From: Cryobacterium sp. GrIS_2_6
GTDB lineage: Bacteria; Actinomycetota; Actinomycetes; Actinomycetales; Microbacteriaceae
Assembly (NCBI RefSeq): GCF_035984545.1
Contig: NZ_JAXCHP010000001.1
Location: 2,666,001 to 2,730,000 of the forward strand
DNA length: 64,000 nt
Direction: 5' to 3'
In this document: positions 51,262 to 59,884 of the stretch, piece after piece
Layout: the number at the start of each line of letters is the position of its first letter
Numbering within the stretch: the stretch's first letter is position 1
The notes under the pieces: generated by a model
The model's database searches: none
Told to the model about the DNA's origin: nothing
Seen by the model: only the letters and a program-made list of their open reading frames with translations
Translations under genes and position numbers: made by a program

Positions 51262-52245
51262 CTATTCACCCGGGTAGCGCAGTCCGATCCGTTCCCGCAC
51301 GGTGTCGAGGGTCTCCATGATGCTCACCATCTCCGCGACCGGGAGCAGGTCGCTCTCGGTGAGGCCGGCGCGGATGACCCGTTCGGCTTCGACCGCCTGG
51401 AATTGCATCCCGCGGCCTGTCACGGCAGACACGTACGATTCGAGCACCTCGCCGCTGCTGTTCAGCACCCGGAAACTCGTCGGCGAGTACCAGACGGCGT
51501 CGATCTCGATCCGGCCGAGCGTGCCCAGGATCACGGCCGTGTTCGTCCCCGCCGTGTCGCTCGCCGAGAGCGTGACGGCGATCTGGCCGCCGGGATAGCG
51601 GAAGGTCGTCGCGACCTGGGCATCCGCTCCCGTCGCCTTGAAGGTCGCCGCGGCGAGGATGGTCTCCGGCGTCCCGAAGAGCTCGGAGGCGAAGGTGATC
51701 GGGTATACGCCGAGGTCGAGGAGCGCACCGCCGCCGAGTTGCATGGAGTTGAGCCGGTGCCCCGGGTCGTCGGGAAGGTCCTGGGTGTGGTCGGCGATCA
51801 GGGTGTGCACGTCGCCGAGGGTGCCCGCCGCGATGATCTCCCTGATTCGCCGCATGTGCGGCAGGAACCGGGTCCACATCCCCTCGAGCACGAGCAGGCC
51901 CTTCTCCGCGGCGAGTTCGGTGATCTCCCTCGCCTCGCGCGCGTTGAGGGTGATCGGCTTCTCGATCAGCACATGCTTGCCGTTGTTCAGGGCGAGCGTC
52001 GCGTTGGCGGCGTGAAACGGATGCGGGGTCGACACGTAGACGATGTCGACCTCGGGGTCCGCGACGAGGGCCTCGTAGCTCCCGTGGGCCGTGGGGATCC
52101 CGAACTCGGTCGCGAAGGCATCCGCCCCGGCCTGGGACCGGGAGCCGACGGCCTGGACGGTGTGCCCAGCCAGGATGAGGTCACTCGTGAATGCGTGGGC
52201 GATGCCGCCTGTGGCCAGGATTCCCCAGCGAATTGTCTCGATCAT
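51262..52245 (-). CDS. Gfo/Idh/MocA-family NAD(P)-dependent oxidoreductase
   Basis: 327-residue oxidoreductase with an N-terminal Rossmann fold (RWGILATGGIAHAFTSDL), the sugar-oxidoreductase motif HVLIEKPITLN with catalytic Lys near residue 95, and a C-terminal substrate domain. Members act on sugars, inositols or dihydrodiols; the substrate here cannot be told. ATG is 6 bases after a TAGGCT -10 box. It stands apart from the flanking cyclic di-GMP and sulfur-metabolism genes. Confidence 0.92.
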   Translation of the reverse strand: MIETIRWGILATGGIAHAFTSDLILAGHTVQAVGSRSQAGADAFATEFGIPTAHGSYEALVADPEVDIVYVSTPHPFHAANATLALNNGKHVLIEKPITLNAREAREITELAAEKGLLVLEGMWTRFLPHMRRIREIIAAGTLGDVHTLIADHTQDLPDDPGHRLNSMQLGGGALLDLGVYPITFASELFGTPETILAAATFKATGADAQVATTFRYPGGQIAVTLSASDTAGTNTAVILGTLGRIEIDAVWYSPTSFRVLNSSGEVLESYVSAVTGRGMQFQAVEAERVIRAGLTESDLLPVAEMVSIMETLDTVRERIGLRYPGE

Positions 52246-52251
52246 GCTCCG

Positions 52252-52257
52252 AGCCTA
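52252..52257 (-). promoter_or_regulatory. Putative -10 box (TAGGCT) for leaderless Gfo/Idh transcript
   Basis: On the minus strand TAGGCT ends 6 bases before the ATG at 52245. It lies in the 23-base gap next to the sulfhydrylase stop. Confidence 0.55.
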
Positions 52258-52268
52258 GTCACGTGCCG

Positions 52269-53642
52269 CTAGAGCGCGGAGAGGGCTCGGTCGAGGTCGG
52301 CGATCAGGTCGGTCGGGTCCTCGATGCCGATCGACAGCCGGATCAGGCCGGGCGCGATGCCGAGGCGCTCGCGGAGCTCGGGGGTGAAGGAGGAGTGGGT
52401 CGTCGTCGCGGGGTGCAGCGCCATCGAGCGCACGTCGCCGATGTTGGTCATCCGGCTGATCACCCTGAGCCCGTCGAGGAACCGGCGGGCTCCCGCGGTG
52501 CCGCCGCGCACAGTGACCGAGAACACCGAGCCGCTGCGGCCGCCGTAGAGCCGATCGGCGAGCTCGTAGAACGGGCTGCCGGGCAGGCCGGCGTAGTCGA
52601 CGCTTTCGACGCGCGGGTGTCCCTCGAGCCATTCAGCGATCGCGAGCGAATTCGAGAGGTGTCGTTCCATGCGGAGGGACAGGGTCTCGATGCCCTGGTG
52701 CAGCAGGAAGGAGTTGAACGGGGAGAGCGCGGGACCGATGTCGTTCACGACAGCCTCGCGGGTCATCCGTGCATACGCGGTGGGGCCGTACTGGTCGAGG
52801 ATCGAAGGCCGGCCCGAGCGCACCGGTTCGGTGAGCAGCGGGTAGGAGCGCGTGGAGGCGGCCCAGTCGAAGCGGCCGCCGTCGACGATGGTGCCGGACA
52901 GGGCGGCGCCGTGGCCGCTCAGGAACTTCGTCGAGGAGTGCACGACGATGTCGGCGCCGTGCTCGAAGGGCCGGATCAGGAAGGGCGAGGCGATCGTGTT
53001 GTCGACGACGAGCGGGATCCCGTGCCGTCGGGCGACCCGCGCGACCCGGGCGATGTCGACGATGTCGTTCTTGGGGTTCGGGATGGTCTCGGTGAAGATC
53101 GCCTTGGTGTCCGGGGTGATCTGGCGGTCCCACTCGTCGTCGTCCGCTTCGTTCCAGACGTAGTCGACGCTGACGCCGAAGCGTTTGAAGCTGCGGCCGA
53201 AAAGCACCCGGGTGCCGCTGTAGATGCTCGCGGTCGAGACGATCCGTTCGCCGGACCCGGCGAGCGCGAGCAGCGCGGCGGTGATCGCTGCCTGACCGGA
53301 GGAGACGACGATGGCCTCGGTACCCCCCTCGAGGGAGGCGATCCGCTTCTCGGCGACAGTGCCGGACGGGTTGCGCTGCCGTGAGTAGATCAGGCCGTCG
53401 CCCTCGCCGGAGAAACGTCCCGCGGCGTCGTCGTAGGAGTCGAAACGGTAGCCGGCCGTCATCGCAATCGGCTGGATCCTGGCCCCGTTGGAGCGGTCTT
53501 CGGTCTCGCCGGCGTGCACCTGGCGGGTGTCGAAGGCGTAGCCGTCCCAGTCGTACTCCGGTGCGGCGACGGTGTGCCCTGTGGCCGTGTCCCCTGGCGC
53601 GGTGTCCTCGAGGGTGGGTTCGATGTCGGCCTGGTGGGTCAC
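52269..53642 (-). CDS. metY: O-acetylhomoserine sulfhydrylase-type enzyme
   Basis: 457-residue PLP enzyme of the Cys/Met metabolism family. It shows FDTRQVHAGE near the start, SSGQAAITAALLALAG, the PLP-binding Lys in HSSTKFLSGHG and the C-terminal SIGIEDPTDLIADL typical of the family. MetY members make homocysteine from O-acetylhomoserine and sulfide. The gene overlaps the preceding MalY-type gene in ATGA, so the two form an operon concerned with sulfur amino acids. Confidence 0.92.
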   Translation of the reverse strand: MTHQADIEPTLEDTAPGDTATGHTVAAPEYDWDGYAFDTRQVHAGETEDRSNGARIQPIAMTAGYRFDSYDDAAGRFSGEGDGLIYSRQRNPSGTVAEKRIASLEGGTEAIVVSSGQAAITAALLALAGSGERIVSTASIYSGTRVLFGRSFKRFGVSVDYVWNEADDDEWDRQITPDTKAIFTETIPNPKNDIVDIARVARVARRHGIPLVVDNTIASPFLIRPFEHGADIVVHSSTKFLSGHGAALSGTIVDGGRFDWAASTRSYPLLTEPVRSGRPSILDQYGPTAYARMTREAVVNDIGPALSPFNSFLLHQGIETLSLRMERHLSNSLAIAEWLEGHPRVESVDYAGLPGSPFYELADRLYGGRSGSVFSVTVRGGTAGARRFLDGLRVISRMTNIGDVRSMALHPATTTHSSFTPELRERLGIAPGLIRLSIGIEDPTDLIADLDRALSAL

Positions 53643-54853
53643 GGTGTTCCTGTCCGCACGTTGTTGCTGTGCACGTTCTGGCGCTCCGCGGTGTGCCGCA
53701 GGACGGCATCCCGCATCTGCAACACGGTCTGCTCGAGGATCGGCCGGGGCATGGCGAAGATCAGCCGGACGTACCCGTCATATCCTTTCCCGCACTGCGC
53801 TCCGTCAGTCACCGCAACACCCGCCTCTGTGCGGAAGAAGTCGGCGAGCGACCCCTCGATACCGAGCCGCCTGCAGTCGAGCCAGGCGATGTACGTCGCC
53901 TCGGGGATGCGGTAACCGACCTCGGGCAGGTGCTCCGCCAGGAGCCGCCCGAGCTCGCGGCCGTTGCCGTCGAGGTAGTCGGTGACCTCGGTGAGCCACT
54001 CCCGACCGTGCCGGAAGGCCGCCGTCGCGGCGATGACGCCCGGCGTCGAGGCGCCATGGAGCACCGCGAAGCCGAAGATCTGGTAGAGCTTCTCGTCGGC
54101 GGGGTTGGACGTGATGAGCTGCGCGGCCTTGAGCCCGGGGATGTTCCAGGCCTTCGAGGCAGAGGTCGCGGTGATCGTGTGCCGGGCGGTCACGGCCGAA
54201 AGGGAGGCGTACGCCACGTGCGGCGTGGACCCGTAGCGGAGCGGCGAGTGGATCTCGTCGGCGAAAACCCGGCCGTTGTGCCGGTCGACGATCACCGCGA
54301 TGGCCTCGAGCTCCTCTCGGGAGATCGCGGTCCCGGTCGGGTTGTGCGGGTTGCACAGGATGAGGGTGCGCGCGCCGGCGTGGAAGGCCGCCTCGATCCC
54401 GGCGAGGTCGTGCGTCCAGCGCCCGCCCGACTCGATGCCGGGCACCTCGAAGACCTCCCGGCCGAGTGTCGGGATGAAGGAGAGGAACGGCATGTAGGCG
54501 GGCGTCGGGATGATGACGCCGCTCCCGGCCGGGGAGTACTTCGTGACTGCGACCTCGAGGGCGGCCATCACGTCGGAGACCGGGTGGATGTTCTCCGGCG
54601 CGATCTCCCAGCCGCAGTCGGTGCGGAGCCACTCCGAGGCGGCCTCGGCCATCCGCCGCGTGGTCGCGGGAGCCAGGTACCCGAGGTCGCCGTCATCGAT
54701 CGCGCGGTGCAGCGCCTCGGTGACCACGGGGGCCGTTCCGAAGTCCATCTCTGCGACCCAGGCGCCGATGGTGCCGGCGTGCAGGCTCCACTTCCGGCTG
54801 TCGGGCCGGCTCAGTTGTTCGCGGGTGATGTCGTCAAAGCGGGAAGTCGTCAT
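53639..54853 (-). CDS. MalY/PatB-type aminotransferase, probable cystathionine beta-lyase
   Basis: 404-residue fold type I PLP enzyme. Visible are VAEMDFGTAP at the N-terminus, the PLP-site stretch ILCNPHNPTG, DEIHSPL and the Schiff-base Lys in SASKAWNIPGLKAAQ. PatB-type proteins split cystathionine or cysteine conjugates, releasing homocysteine or thiols plus pyruvate. It is the first gene of a pair with MetY, and both may be controlled by the divergent TetR gene. Direction of the pathway is inferred. Confidence 0.92.
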   Translation of the reverse strand: MTTSRFDDITREQLSRPDSRKWSLHAGTIGAWVAEMDFGTAPVVTEALHRAIDDGDLGYLAPATTRRMAEAASEWLRTDCGWEIAPENIHPVSDVMAALEVAVTKYSPAGSGVIIPTPAYMPFLSFIPTLGREVFEVPGIESGGRWTHDLAGIEAAFHAGARTLILCNPHNPTGTAISREELEAIAVIVDRHNGRVFADEIHSPLRYGSTPHVAYASLSAVTARHTITATSASKAWNIPGLKAAQLITSNPADEKLYQIFGFAVLHGASTPGVIAATAAFRHGREWLTEVTDYLDGNGRELGRLLAEHLPEVGYRIPEATYIAWLDCRRLGIEGSLADFFRTEAGVAVTDGAQCGKGYDGYVRLIFAMPRPILEQTVLQMRDAVLRHTAERQNVHSNNVRTGTP

Positions 54854-55127
54854 GGGGATCTCTCGGATGGATGGTCACCGGCGCCCCTGCGACCATGTAC
54901 TGCGTGGCGTTCACGCTACCAAGTGCGCGCGATGCGGGACGTCCCGAGGCGAAACATAACGACTCAAGGGGGGCACCATCGGTCGAGTTCGAGCATGCTC
55001 AGCACCGCGAAGACCACGGTGAGGTACCCGGCCAGAAGCGTGTGCCAGGCCAGGGTCACGTGGCTGAAGACGCAATACGAAAAAACGCTCAAGCACACGG
55101 TTTTCGGATGGTCGATGGATTTCAGAC
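54854..55127. other. Divergent intergenic region, about 274 bases
   Basis: No credible gene. It separates the minus-strand malY-metY pair from the plus-strand TetR gene and must hold both promoters. Part of it (about 55060-55110) is AT-rich. I found no clear palindromic operator. Confidence 0.5.
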
Positions 55128-55133
55128 TAGAGT
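55128..55133 (+). promoter_or_regulatory. Putative -10 box (TAGAGT) for leaderless TetR transcript
   Basis: TAGAGT ends 6 bases before ATG at 55140, and no ribosome site fits between them. Confidence 0.55.
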
Positions 55134-55139
55134 CGCCGC

Positions 55140-55748
55140 ATGACTATGACGGGGAAGTCGCGCGGAAGCTATGCCAAAACGGCAGGACGGCGCCGGGAGA
55201 TCCTCGAGGCCGGTATCGAGGTCTTCGCCAACCACGGTTTTCGTAACGGCTCGCTGCGGGAGATCGCCGAGCGGGTCGGGATGAGCCAGGCCGGCCTGCT
55301 GCACCACTTCTCGAACAAGAACGAGCTGCTCGCGGGCGTGCTCGCACTGCGCGACGAGCGCTCCGTTGCGCTCGTCCCCATCGATGGCACGCCCGACATC
55401 GAGACAATTCGCGGCATCGTGCGCGTGGCCGAGTACAACGCCGAATTTGCCCCGGGTCTTGTGGAACTGCACTGTGTGCTTTCTGCTGAGGCGACCGCTC
55501 CAGAGCACCCCGCTCACCAGTACTTCCTCGACAGGTACAGCTGGGTGGTTTCCCTGATGATCGAGGCATTCACCAACGCTCAGGCTGTCGGTCAGCTGCG
55601 CGAGGGAGTACATCCGCAGAGCGCCGCGCGGTCGCTCATCGCGCTCAGCGACGGCCTGCAGGTGCAGTGGCTGCTCGCCCCTGACACCCTCGACATGGCT
55701 GAGGAGCTCCGGCGCTACCTGCGCCCCCTCTTCACGATCGACGTCTGA
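55140..55748 (+). CDS. TetR-family transcriptional regulator
   Basis: 202-residue regulator. The DNA-binding domain covers residues 17-62 (RREILEAGIEVFANHGFRNG then SLREIAERVGMSQAGLLHHF) followed by SNKNELLAGVL. The C-terminal domain is of the TetR_C_6 kind, as in BetI relatives. It is divergent from malY-metY and may regulate them, but no effector can be named. ATG at 55140 is taken over the ATG two codons later because it fits the -10 spacing. It converges on hemH. Confidence 0.88.
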   Translation: MTMTGKSRGSYAKTAGRRREILEAGIEVFANHGFRNGSLREIAERVGMSQAGLLHHFSNKNELLAGVLALRDERSVALVPIDGTPDIETIRGIVRVAEYNAEFAPGLVELHCVLSAEATAPEHPAHQYFLDRYSWVVSLMIEAFTNAQAVGQLREGVHPQSAARSLIALSDGLQVQWLLAPDTLDMAEELRRYLRPLFTIDV

Positions 55749-55805
55749 ATCCCTCGCCGCACCACTCTGCAGCGGCTGTGTGGGCGGCGAGTTTGGCGGT
55801 TATGG

Positions 55806-57011
55806 TCATGACGCGGGACGACCGGGACGTCCGGCCCCTTTCTCGCAGCATCCACTCGGGCACACGTCACCCCATCGGCCACCCTGAGGTGTCGCATATC
55901 GAGGTTCGCAGGCCGCGCGAACGTTGATCTGCGACACCTCACGGGTACCAATGCGGCCGTGCAGGCGCTCGAGGGCGAGCCCGGCGAGGGCGGCGACGAA
56001 GGCGGGGTGGATGCCGGGGGTTGCGACGCGTTCCATCGCCAGTCCGAGGCTGGCTGCGGTGGCGGCGGCCTCGGTATCAAGGTCCCAGAGCACCTCCATG
56101 TGGTCGGAGATGAAGCCGATCGGCACGATCACGACGGCCTCGGTTCCGTCGGCGGCGAGCGCCCTGAGGGCGTCGTTGACGTCGGGTTCGAGCCACGGCA
56201 GCGCCGGTGGGCCGGAGCGGGACTGGAAGGCGAGCGACCAGGCCGGCCGGGATGGGTCGGGGATGGCGGCAGCGCCGGATTCGGCGTGGGCGGCGGGATC
56301 GCCGGGATCGGCGAGGGCGGACATCACGGCGACCGCGACGGCCCGGTGCTGGGCGAGGTAGGCCCCACCCGCGCCCCAGCCGGCGTCGCGCGGACCACTG
56401 CGGTCAGCATCCGCTGTCGGGATCGAGTGCGTTGTGAAGAGCACGTGGGTGCGATCGACCGGCACGCCCCGCGCGGCGAGGCGGGCGAGCGCGGCACGCG
56501 CGCCCTCGACGAAGGGCAGGACGAAGCCGGACGCGTCGAAGTAGGGGCGCACCGCGTCGATGCGCACGGTGGCGTCGAGTCCGGTTGCCGTCAGGGCCCC
56601 CGCGATGTCCTCACGGTACTGGCGGCAGCTCGAGTACGAGCTGTACGCGCTCGTCGTGATCGCGAGGAGCCGGGTATGACCGGCAGCGGATGCCGCCCGC
56701 ACGGTGTCCGCGAGCAGGGGCGTCCAGTTGCGGTTGCCCCAGTACACCGGCAGCGGCTCACCCCGGTCGGCCAACTCCACCTCGAGGGCGGCCCGCAGGG
56801 CCCGGTTCTGCCCGTTGACCGGGCTCACTCCCCCGAACGCACGGTAATGGGTCGCGACGGTCTCGAGCCGTTCCTCGGGGATGCCGCGGCCACGGGTGAC
56901 GTTACGGAGGAAGGGGATGACGTCGTCCTGCCCCTCGGGGCCGCCGAAGCCGAGCAGGAGCACGGCGTCGTATGCGCGGTCAGGCTGGGTCTCCTCCCCC
57001 GTCTCGCTCAT
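55806..57011 (-). CDS. hemH: Ferrochelatase (coproporphyrin type) with a palindrome-coded insert near the C-terminus
   Basis: 401-residue chelatase that inserts iron into coproporphyrin III (or protoporphyrin) in heme synthesis. LLLGFGGPEGQDDVIPFL starts the domain; TTSAYSSYSSCRQY and FTTHSIP (His) are conserved, as is PIGFISDHMEVLWDLD. The tail has CPSGCC, like the cysteine-rich end of actinobacterial 2Fe-2S ferrochelatases. Between LERLHGRIG and RWGDVCPSGCC, residues REVSQINVRAACEPRYATPQ are coded by a 57-bp palindrome (55885-55941), apparently an in-frame insertion. The gene overlaps the radical SAM gene in ATGA. Confidence 0.93.
   Translation of the reverse strand: MSETGEETQPDRAYDAVLLLGFGGPEGQDDVIPFLRNVTRGRGIPEERLETVATHYRAFGGVSPVNGQNRALRAALEVELADRGEPLPVYWGNRNWTPLLADTVRAASAAGHTRLLAITTSAYSSYSSCRQYREDIAGALTATGLDATVRIDAVRPYFDASGFVLPFVEGARAALARLAARGVPVDRTHVLFTTHSIPTADADRSGPRDAGWGAGGAYLAQHRAVAVAVMSALADPGDPAAHAESGAAAIPDPSRPAWSLAFQSRSGPPALPWLEPDVNDALRALAADGTEAVVIVPIGFISDHMEVLWDLDTEAAATAASLGLAMERVATPGIHPAFVAALAGLALERLHGRIGTREVSQINVRAACEPRYATPQGGRWGDVCPSGCCEKGAGRPGRPAS
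55885..55941. repeat. 57-bp palindromic element inside hemH (family C)
   Basis: TGAGGTGTCGCA (55885-55896) and TGCGACACCTCA (55930-55941) are perfect 12-bp arms. The interior pairs further at 10 of 13 positions, leaving a 7-base loop, so almost the whole element is one hairpin. Length of 57 equals 19 codons, which keeps the hemH frame open. Confidence 0.88.
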
Positions 57012-58210
57012 ACCGTCAGGCCGGCCGCAGCATCCGCCCCCGGCTGGTACGGGCAGGCCGGGTCTTCGCCGAGGGGATCTCCGCTCGAGGCGAAGGCGCG
57101 CGCCCGCGAGCCGCCGCAGAGGTCGGCGTATTCGCAGCTCCCGCAGCGTCCGGAGAATTCGGTCGCGCGGATCTGCTTGAGCAGCGGGTTGTCGCGGTAG
57201 ATCTCGGCGAGCGGGGTCGTCTCGACATTGCCGAGGCCGAGCGGCAGGAAGCCGGCCGGGTAGACCTCGCCGTCGTAGGCGACGAAGACGATGCCCTTGC
57301 CGTCGCGGGTCGACGCCGTCTGCGCGCGGGGCAGTCCGATCGACGGCCCCATCAGGGACTCGAGCCGGCCGGCCAGCCGCTGGTAGAGCGCGGTCTCCGG
57401 CGCGGGGTCTCCCGCGCGGCGCCGGGCGACGACCCGGCGGAAGAACGGGGCCTCGACCGTGCGGACGATGAAACCGTGTTGGGAAGCATCGAAGAGGAAG
57501 TGGCAGATCTCCTCGTGTTCCTCGGGCGTGACAGCCTCCGTCGAGACGCCGCGTCCGACCTGCACCAGGAAGAAGACCTCCCAGATGGCCGCGCCCGCGT
57601 TCGAGATGAGGGCGGCGACATCCGCCAGTTCGTCGACGTTCGCGCGCATCACCGTCGTGTTCACCTGCACGCTGAGCCCGGCGGAGGCGAGGGCGCGGAT
57701 GGCGTTGACGGTGTCCTCGAAGTGGCCGGGGATGCCGCGCACGCCCTCATGGGTCGGTGCGCTCGCGCCGTCGAGGCTGATCGACACGGCCTTCACCCCG
57801 CTCGCCACGATCTTCTCGATCATCGCGGCGGTGAGGGTGGGCGTGACCGAGGGCGAGAGCGCCGTCGGCAGTCCGAGTCCGGTGGCGTATTCGACGAGTT
57901 CGAACAGGTCGGGGCGCATCAGGCAGTCGCCGCCGGTGAGCACGAGGATCGGGTACGGTCGGCCGAAGCCGGCGATCTGGTCGATCAGGTCCTTGCCCTG
58001 GGCCGTCGTGAGTTCACCGGGCAGCGCCTGCATCGTCGCGCTCGCGCGGCAGTGCTTGCAGGCGAGGGCGCAGGCCCGGGTCGTCTCCCAGAACACGAGC
58101 ATCGGGCGCTTCGAGTAGTCGGGGCCGGGGCCGCGCCGGGCGGCGGGCAGCGTCGGCAGCACGGCGGGGTGGCCGAGCACGTGGCTTCTGGTCTCGTCCA
58201 CGATGCTCAT
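57008..58210 (-). CDS. Radical SAM/SPASM protein of a heme operon
   Basis: 400-residue radical SAM enzyme. The 4Fe-4S motif is CALACKHC, and the C-terminal SPASM-type cysteines are in CGSCEYADLCGGSR and DPLGEDPACPYQ. Its position between hemG and hemH, with ATGA overlaps on both sides, ties it to heme or a heme-derived product. It resembles AhbD-like and TIGR04053-type proteins linked with heme gene clusters, as far as I can judge. Start ATG at 58210 is favoured by the overlap. The exact reaction is unknown. Confidence 0.85.
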   Translation of the reverse strand: MSIVDETRSHVLGHPAVLPTLPAARRGPGPDYSKRPMLVFWETTRACALACKHCRASATMQALPGELTTAQGKDLIDQIAGFGRPYPILVLTGGDCLMRPDLFELVEYATGLGLPTALSPSVTPTLTAAMIEKIVASGVKAVSISLDGASAPTHEGVRGIPGHFEDTVNAIRALASAGLSVQVNTTVMRANVDELADVAALISNAGAAIWEVFFLVQVGRGVSTEAVTPEEHEEICHFLFDASQHGFIVRTVEAPFFRRVVARRRAGDPAPETALYQRLAGRLESLMGPSIGLPRAQTASTRDGKGIVFVAYDGEVYPAGFLPLGLGNVETTPLAEIYRDNPLLKQIRATEFSGRCGSCEYADLCGGSRARAFASSGDPLGEDPACPYQPGADAAAGLTV

Positions 58211-59745
58211 GCGCCGACCTCGCTCGGTGCCTGCGCCGCGGCGATGGTGCCGGCGGCGATGCTTTCGGCGATCCGGGTGGCGACCCGCTCGGCGTCGGCG
58301 ACGCAACTCGCAAGGCCGACTCCGCGATACCCCGATCCGGCCAGGTGCACCCCGGGCAGTGCGGCGAGCTCCCGGTCGGCGGTGTCGAGCCGGCCCTGGT
58401 GCCCGACGACGTATTGCGGCATCCCGAGCGGCCAGCGCTCGATGTGGTGGCTGGTGGGCCTCTCGATCAGCCCGAGCGCCTCGACGAGTTCGGCGTGCAC
58501 CTGCGCGACGAGCGTCGTGTCGTCGAGGCCGGCCCAGCGGGTGTCCCCGGCGCGCCCGACCATGCAGCGGATGATGACGGTCTCCTCATCGGCGAGGTGC
58601 GGCCATTTCTCGCTCGAGAACGTGCAGCCGACCACGAGTTTGCCCTCGACCGGCGGAACCAGGAACCCGTTGCCGCCGAGTGGGCGACCGAGCGCGGAGC
58701 GCGGGTAGGCGAGGCAGATCGTCGCGACGTCCGTGTAGGGGATCCCGGCGAGCGCGGCCCCGAGCACGGGGTTCTCGGCCAGGAGCAGTCCGGCGGCGAC
58801 AAACGCGGGGGTGGCGATCACGACGGCGTCGGCCTCGACACTGGTCCCGTCGGAGAGACCCACGAGGTAGCCGGCACCCTCGCGGGCCAGACTCGTGGCG
58901 GCCGTGCCGAGGCGGATGTCGTCGCTCGCCGCCCGCGCGGCGAGCGCGTCGATGAGGCGGGCGAGTCCGCCCTCGACAGTGACGAGGGTGGCCCCGCCGG
59001 CCCGGGCGAGCCGGGGTGCCGTTCCGGCGGGCGCCGTCGCGCGGGACCCGGCCGCGGCATGCCCTGCGGTGGCGACAGCCACGGCGCGGGACGCGCCGGC
59101 GGCCTTCGCGGCCCCGGCGCGGCGCCGGCGGCGAAGCGCGAGGTTCAGGCTGCGGTTGCCGCGGGCGAGCACCTCGATGTCGGGGGCGGTGCTGTGTGCG
59201 CTGAGCTCGTCGGCGCGACCGGCGTGGATGCCGCCGAGGAGGGGGTCGACGAGCCGGTCGAAGACCTCGTGGCCCATCCGCGGGACCACGATCTCGGCGA
59301 TCGTGGGGTCGGCCGGCAGGGTGCGCCCGGCGGGGAGCACGAGGTCGAGGAGTACCCGGGCGAAGCCGAGCGGGGAGAGCAAGCGTGACTTCAGCAGCGG
59401 CAGCAGTCGATCGGGGATGCCGAACACGGTGCCGGCGGGCAGCGTGCGCAGCCGGCCGCGGGACCAGATCCGCGATCCCCCGCTCGCGGGCGCGACGACG
59501 AGGTCGGCGAGGCCCAGGTCGGTGAGGAGGTTCACGGCGACGGGTGCGCGCACCATCAGCGCATCGGGGCCGGCGTCGACCGAGTGCCCGGCGAAGTCCT
59601 CGGTGACGATCTTGCCGCCGAGGCGGGGGGAGGCCTCGAGCACGGTGATCAGCACCCCGTCCCCGAGCGACTGGTGCAGATAGTGGGCTGTCGCCAGTCC
59701 GCTGATTCCGCCGCCGACGATGACGACCCGGGGTCGAGAGAGCAC
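58207..59745 (-). CDS. hemG: Coproporphyrinogen/protoporphyrinogen oxidase (HemY/CgoX type)
   Basis: 512-residue FAD enzyme that oxidises the porphyrinogen before iron insertion. It has VVIVGGGISGLATAHYL at the start, EASPRLGGKI, and the C-terminal FAD-binding segment VHLAGSGYRGVGLASCV. Residues about 212-258 form an Arg- and Ala-rich insert (RRRRRAGAAKAAGASRAVAV) where relatives have a short loop, before the EGGLARLIDAL stretch. GTG at 59745 is chosen because GGAAGGA is correctly placed upstream. It is the first gene of hemG - radical SAM - hemH. Confidence 0.93.
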   Translation of the reverse strand: MLSRPRVVIVGGGISGLATAHYLHQSLGDGVLITVLEASPRLGGKIVTEDFAGHSVDAGPDALMVRAPVAVNLLTDLGLADLVVAPASGGSRIWSRGRLRTLPAGTVFGIPDRLLPLLKSRLLSPLGFARVLLDLVLPAGRTLPADPTIAEIVVPRMGHEVFDRLVDPLLGGIHAGRADELSAHSTAPDIEVLARGNRSLNLALRRRRRAGAAKAAGASRAVAVATAGHAAAGSRATAPAGTAPRLARAGGATLVTVEGGLARLIDALAARAASDDIRLGTAATSLAREGAGYLVGLSDGTSVEADAVVIATPAFVAAGLLLAENPVLGAALAGIPYTDVATICLAYPRSALGRPLGGNGFLVPPVEGKLVVGCTFSSEKWPHLADEETVIIRCMVGRAGDTRWAGLDDTTLVAQVHAELVEALGLIERPTSHHIERWPLGMPQYVVGHQGRLDTADRELAALPGVHLAGSGYRGVGLASCVADAERVATRIAESIAAGTIAAAQAPSEVGA

Positions 59746-59808
59746 GTATGGTCCTTCCGTTGCCGGTGGACCGGCACAGTCGGAAGGCTGGAGCACACCG
59801 TTCCATCG

Positions 59809-59814
59809 ATCCTA
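59809..59814 (-). promoter_or_regulatory. Putative -10 box (TAGGAT) of the heme operon
   Basis: TAGGAT on the minus strand, about 64 bases before the hemG GTG. The -35 would fall at 59832-59837, touching the palindrome at 59837-59852. Confidence 0.4.
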
Positions 59815-59836
59815 CGGCTCGGCTGGAAAGGGTTTT

Positions 59837-59852
59837 CCGACACTAGTGTCGG
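59837..59852. promoter_or_regulatory. Perfect 16-bp palindrome, candidate operator of the heme operon
   Basis: CCGACACTAGTGTCGG is fully symmetrical and overlaps the expected -35 region of the hemG promoter. That is a natural place for a repressor. I do not recognise the site as belonging to a known regulator. Confidence 0.5.
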
Positions 59853-59884
59853 CGTCCGGCGGTGCCGCGCCCGGCATCCGCCCA

